Below, piece by piece: positions 9,301-11,787 of a DNA stretch of 11,787 bases. The DNA comes from an uncultured Bacteroides sp. (GTDB lineage: Bacteria; Bacteroidota; Bacteroidia; Bacteroidales; Bacteroidaceae), in contig CAKUYM010000110.1 of the NCBI GenBank assembly GCA_934716785.1, positions 1-11,787 on the forward strand. Reading direction: 5' to 3'. The translations under genes and the position numbers were made by a program. The notes beneath the pieces are model-generated. The model was not told where the DNA came from, made no database searches, and worked only from the letters and a program-made list of their open reading frames with translations. The number at the start of each line of letters is the position of its first letter. Position 1 is the first letter of the stretch.

Positions 9301-11361
9301 AAGGCGTTTCATTTCATTCAGTTCTGACTTTATCTGAACATCAGTGCTTTTCTTTAAATTAAGTTGCCATTGAACGATTTCATCAGAACGAACTTCTTTT
9401 TGATAATTTGTAAAGATATTCCTTTCTTCATCCAATTTTGATTTCAAAGTGGATAAAGTCTCATTCTTATATTTCTCAGCAAGTAATTTCTCAGCATCTG
9501 TTAGATTGTTTTTATGAAAATTGGGATCTTCTCCAAATCTTTTCCATAACCCGATAACTTGTTCATATTCACTAATTAATTTTTGAGAGTTGCTATAATT
9601 GGCTTTGTTTTCTTTTACCTTTTCTTTACCGGTCTCTTCATTGTACTCTTTCCATAAAGCTATCAAATCCTTAATATGCCCTTTTTCATCTATATATTTT
9701 TGAAATAAAGCTGGGTATTCATGTTTTATAGCCTCCATAGCCTTTACTCTATCCATAGAAGAAGTATATTCATTTTGAATAGCGGTAACTAATTCTTCAA
9801 GTCTTTGTTTGTGCTCTTGCTTTTTTTTTACCGATTGCTCTTTTTGCTCGTTAAGCCTTTTTTGAGCTTTCTCTGCTGCACTCGTCGAATCATGAAGTGC
9901 CCACATAGCTACACCCAGTCCAACAACCACTGTAGCTAATGCTACATAAGGATTAGTTAGCATCGCTGCATTAAGAGCTAACTGTGCTTTGCGTGCTAAT
10001 ACTCTAACGTTGGTAAGTCCTATTTCCACAAGCGTATGTTTACTTTCAGCAGCAGTAACAAGCATTACGGCAGTACGATATGCCCCGTAGGTAGCAATCA
10101 ACCCAACCAATACCTTACCTACAGTCTCATAGTTTTCAATCAAGGAAGTGGTTGCTTGAATACCTCTCATTATTACACTTTCCGACTTTTGCCCCATTTC
10201 ATTGAAAGCAGCATCCATAGCATCCTGCATCATTGAAAGCTGACCATTGATAGTTTTTGACGCATTCTCGGACATATTGTAGAACTTTCCACCTGCCGAA
10301 GTCGCATCAATGAACGCCTGTTGAACCATCTCTGCGGAGATAGCCCCCTTAGACATTTCATCTTTGAGGGTAGAAATGGATTTGCCAGTCTTATCCGCCA
10401 TTATTTGTAACGGGTTGAATCCGGCATTAATCATCTGGTTAAGATCTTGCCCCATAAGTTTTCCTGCTGCTGACATTTGGGAAAATGCTAATGTCAATGA
10501 GTTGAATTTTCCACTTTCTCCCATAGACACGTCACCGATGGCGGAAATAAACTTGGGAACTTTCTCGGCTTCAATGTTAAATCCAAGCATCATCTGTGTC
10601 GCTTTTGTGACATCAGAAAACTCCAAGGGAGAGATTTTAGCATATTCACGTACCTGCTTCATTAAAGCGTCAGCCTTTTCCTTATTGCCTAACAAAGTCT
10701 GAATGGCAGTATCCGCAGCCTGAAATTCTCCACGTACACGAAGCATCTCGGAACCGAACTGCTTTAAGGCAGCAACACCACCAATAACAGCCAATGCCTT
10801 CTTCCAAGATATAGCAATACCGTTATTGCTATCTGCCACCTCTTTAGCATCACCTTTATAGAGTGCATACTCATCCCGGAGCTTCTTTACGGAAAGGCGT
10901 GCTTCCGCTTGTTGCTGGGTGAGTCCAAATAAAGCCGCCTTTTCCTCGTCTAAAGCCTTGCGTGCAGCATTGTACTCTTCTAATTTGCTACTTGCAGCCA
11001 TAGGATTTCTCTTCAAGGCTACCCGGTAGGCATCTCCTAAGCGTTTAACATCTGATTCAATGTCTTTTACGACTGCCTTTTGAGCGATTATCTTTTCGGT
11101 AAGCCCGTTTACAGTCTGTGAAGCGTCAAAGATCTTCTTCTTGAATCCCGTTTCCATTTTTGCTCCGGCTTTAGCGGCATTAGTCACCAACTCATCCAAT
11201 TTTTGATTGGATGTAGCAAGTTGGGTATTTAGAGTCTTGAAAGCAGCAGGAGATTGCGTACCGTCCATATTTTTCAACTCCTGCTTTAATTTTGTTATTT
11301 CATTACGGAGCTTTACAACTTCTTCCCAGTCACTCGCAACTTTGAAATATAATTTCGCCAT
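6349..11361 (-). CDS. Phage tape measure protein, 1670 aa
   Basis: The longest gene of the window. Tape measure proteins fill the tail tube, set tail length during assembly and are ejected with the DNA. The first 180 residues are coiled coil. Residues about 240-395 match the conserved tape-measure N-terminal region in style: YAKISPLEFSDVTKATQMML, SAAGKLMGQDLNQMINAGFNP, then SKTINGQLSMMQDAMD. Hydrophobic segments lie at about 414-437 (VGKVLVGLIATYGAYRTAVML), 463-489 (LNAAMLTNPYVALATVVVGL) and in a looser patch at about 1155-1210. Residues about 490-1130 are charged Lys/Glu-rich helices, strongly coiled-coil in character. The C-terminus is helical and polar. At roughly 1.5 angstroms per residue, the usual relation, the tail would be near 250 nm if the whole length spans the tube; this is inference. 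No lysozyme, peptidase or zinc-protease motif was seen. The ATG at 11361 lies two bases after the upstream stop. An A9 run occurs at codons 511-514, and codons about 490-725 are unusually A+T-rich. Confidence 0.93.
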   Translation of the reverse strand: MAKLYFKVASDWEEVVKLRNEITKLKQELKNMDGTQSPAAFKTLNTQLATSNQKLDELVTNAAKAGAKMETGFKKKIFDASQTVNGLTEKIIAQKAVVKDIESDVKRLGDAYRVALKRNPMAASSKLEEYNAARKALDEEKAALFGLTQQQAEARLSVKKLRDEYALYKGDAKEVADSNNGIAISWKKALAVIGGVAALKQFGSEMLRVRGEFQAADTAIQTLLGNKEKADALMKQVREYAKISPLEFSDVTKATQMMLGFNIEAEKVPKFISAIGDVSMGESGKFNSLTLAFSQMSAAGKLMGQDLNQMINAGFNPLQIMADKTGKSISTLKDEMSKGAISAEMVQQAFIDATSAGGKFYNMSENASKTINGQLSMMQDAMDAAFNEMGQKSESVIMRGIQATTSLIENYETVGKVLVGLIATYGAYRTAVMLVTAAESKHTLVEIGLTNVRVLARKAQLALNAAMLTNPYVALATVVVGLGVAMWALHDSTSAAEKAQKRLNEQKEQSVKKKQEHKQRLEELVTAIQNEYTSSMDRVKAMEAIKHEYPALFQKYIDEKGHIKDLIALWKEYNEETGKEKVKENKANYSNSQKLISEYEQVIGLWKRFGEDPNFHKNNLTDAEKLLAEKYKNETLSTLKSKLDEERNIFTNYQKEVRSDEIVQWQLNLKKSTDVQIKSELNEMKRLQQARKNNKWYSLNVGVGSLKGTTTESELQNRIDILESELKSRKTSTYKQDYEKAKKDWEDAKKKLSEIEKDKSKFTSKQYEEAKKQEETTEKAYKKLGGLTGSKLTKEENQAEKLRKETDKYNVLLDKQALEQQRSAEDLQMQVDEARIKAMDEGSAKTIAEMELNFEKEMQAIDRQKEDALRKKIENARAAWDANPENKGKSFDAAGIELSDSETKYFDELYKAAIANNEKTYTDLTDRYLSYTDQRLEIERKFNDDIALLQESRKRAMENSDADELAKIDRSIAKATADRGKELMKHDFDVLKQSPEYIRAFEDLRNTSSETLNSLLEQLENAKQTAAQTLNPEDLREYTTTIQEIMDELDARNPFQALVDRQKELAEAEKELAEAKSNLDKVNSGEKVVLGTKFNSETGKIDTIYLSATDALNKYNAAKDKHQQTNNKFIKAEKTAREKVDELADAIKGVGDAIGGQTGEIISLMGDVALFATGTIDGISKVAQTGANAISTVEKASVILGIISTAIQVLQKISELGNNKAFKQYEAYAEKVKELNALTDAVNEYRIAALKAQQAEASWFSTDNLQNLRDYKALHDEVFRAYVDKAGESQAIYQNESGGGWLTGAVNWVMGNLSALSWWDKWKNIWGQGNYGEGQTAAINNLRVETRKKSSGFLGTGIGSKSQKTEDLVTWARNNGLGELFDNEGMINKELARSIIDNYGNKLVGQTKETLEALITLKEKYDEYIEQLHEYVSSLYEPLVDNFVDSLWDWLDNGKDALDSFKDYASDTFRDIVSDMMRTIVLDKVVGSFSDDIAALYEEYAKGAINETELMKKVAEKTNGLVNNYEENIPILENIMEQVKGYLQSAGIDLKQNGSSSQESTKKGFATASQDSIDELNGRFTALQISGEEIKNQNAFQTQSLNLLTMKTDDILRVNTEVRNIADDTRDLIANSYLELVQISENTGAIIKPIQQIQRDIADVKNNTKGLSTK
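9820..9829 (-). other. A9 homopolymer forming an in-frame A AAA AAG slippery heptamer in the tape measure gene
   Basis: On the minus strand the tape measure codons 511-514 read GTA AAA AAA AAG, giving nine consecutive A and, in frame, the heptamer A AAA AAG, the classical -1 slippery site of E. coli dnaX. A -1 shift would add seven residues (ARAQTKT) and stop at TGA 9799-9797, giving a product of about 521 residues that ends just after the first two hydrophobic segments. Whether slipping occurs is unknown; Lys-rich coiled coils in A+T-rich DNA produce such runs by chance. Confidence 0.3.
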
Positions 11362-11363
11362 AT

Positions 11364-11645
11364 TTATTTCTTTCTTCTACGATTTGCCAATTCTTTACCA
11401 CTAATATTCTTAACCTTCTGACCACCGTATACAGTATGTAATTTGTCCCGTTGCATCATCAGTAGATTCCTATAAGGTATAACTTCAAATACCTCGGTAT
11501 AGCTTAAATGGAGCGTGTCAATCAAATGGGCTATCTGCCCGAAGAACGTTGTGTTTCCTACTGTTTCGGTTTTGCTGCCAGCATCGACACGTTCCTCATC
11601 GAGCTGACACACTGAAAAGCCGAAATATCCATCATGGAAAAGCAT
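11364..11645 (-). CDS. Tail-assembly chaperone downstream frame (GT-type extension) or separate small tail gene, 93 aa from its ATG
   Basis: This frame ends two bases before the tape measure start and overlaps the upstream frame by 88 bases, lying in the -1 frame relative to it. From the ATG at 11645 it gives 93 residues; without the ATG the frame is open back to 11693, where a TAA precedes it. The central part is convincingly protein-like (FFGQIAHLIDTLHLSYTEVF, then IPYRNLLMMQRDKLH), and the end is basic (ELANRRRKK). The place and the -1 relation match the T part of the lambda gpG/gpGT pair, in which the frameshifted fusion helps load tail protein on the tape measure. If the fusion is correct, the 11645 ATG is not used and translation enters by slippage before 11558. 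If it is a free gene, the ATG at 11645 is the likely start, coupled to translation of the upstream gene. I cannot decide between the two. Confidence 0.65.
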   Translation of the reverse strand: MLFHDGYFGFSVCQLDEERVDAGSKTETVGNTTFFGQIAHLIDTLHLSYTEVFEVIPYRNLLMMQRDKLHTVYGGQKVKNISGKELANRRRKK

Positions 11646-11787
11646 ATCTCTAAGGCTTCTTTGATTTCCTCGAAAGTTCCGTTCTCCAAAACCTTAACTA
11701 AGTCTTCATTTCCACAGATGAAACAAGAAACGCCTTTCAGCATATCTTCCGTTGCTTCGGGAAGTTCCTTGATTGCTTCCACAATGT
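11558..11787 (-). CDS. Putative tail-assembly chaperone (G-like), C-terminal 75 residues only
   Basis: The frame is open to the right window edge, so only its end is seen; the GTG at 11782 is in frame but the reading continues upstream of it (ATT at 11785), so it need not be the start. The visible part is helical and acidic (EAIKELPEATEDMLKG, then FEEIKEALEICFSMMDIS), contains one CFIC pair at 11725-11714, and ends AAKPKQ before TAG at 11560. Its place just upstream of the tape measure, with a -1 overlapping partner, suggests the G-type tail chaperone. No family-specific motif is recognised, so the call rests on gene order. A single CxxC is not enough to claim zinc binding. Confidence 0.55.
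   Translation of the reverse strand, partial: IVEAIKELPEATEDMLKGVSCFICGNEDLVKVLENGTFEEIKEALEICFSMMDISAFQCVSSMRNVSMLAAKPKQ

Noticed and set aside
6349..11361. Lytic transglycosylase, lysozyme or M23 peptidase domain in the tape measure protein
   Set aside because: Such domains occur in some tape measure proteins, but I found no matching catalytic motif in the 1670 residues.
11636..11642. C TTT TCC as a slippery heptamer for the chaperone frameshift
   Set aside because: Re-pairing one base back would place Phe tRNA on CTT and Ser tRNA on TTC; neither fits the slippery rule.
11714..11725. CFIC pair as a zinc finger
   Set aside because: Only one CxxC is present with no second Cys/His pair at suitable spacing in the visible part.

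Overview
The window is a stretch of a tailed-phage (siphovirus-type) tail module, from either a free phage or a prophage. All genes lie on the minus strand, so transcription runs from base 11787 towards base 1. The order is the classical one: tail-assembly chaperone pair, tape measure protein, distal-tail-type protein, baseplate hub/tail-tip protein, then a large lectin-like tail-tip or fibre protein. Both ends are cut: the first chaperone gene enters from the right edge and the fibre-like gene runs off the left edge. No RNA gene, CRISPR array, integrase, transposase or clear promoter is visible.

The host is most likely a gut Bacteroidales bacterium (Bacteroides, Phocaeicola or Parabacteroides type). 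I infer this from sequence styles remembered from Bacteroidales phage proteins: the N-terminus of the fibre-like protein, the C-terminal module of the hub protein, and the end of the distal tail protein. Absent obvious Shine-Dalgarno sequences also fit. No database search was possible.

Region by region, in transcription order. Bases 11787-11364 hold two overlapping reading frames in a -1 relation immediately upstream of the tape measure gene, the arrangement of the lambda G/GT frameshift pair. Bases 11361-6349 encode a 1670-residue tape measure protein with hydrophobic segments and long coiled coils. Bases 6347-5925 encode a 140-residue distal-tail-type protein. The only real intergenic gap, 5924-5843, carries two hairpins, the second followed by a T-rich run like an intrinsic terminator. 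Bases 5842-2501 encode a 1113-residue hub protein. Bases 2504-1 encode at least 834 residues of a protein with Ig-like regions, a LamG-like (concanavalin-type) domain and an unassigned C-terminal domain.

The genes are packed tightly (2-base and 1-base gaps, a 4-base ATGA overlap) apart from that hairpin-bearing gap. Base composition changes near the gap: the hub and fibre genes are mostly about 50-57% G+C in the lines counted, whereas the distal tail and tape measure genes are mostly about 27-45%. Two further A+T-rich islands lie inside the tape measure and hub genes. Together these suggest a mosaic tail module whose host-contact end has a different history from its tube-building end. The window looks mainly like a conventional tail module; the most noteworthy points are the hairpin pair within the operon, the dual-coding overlap, and the composition islands.
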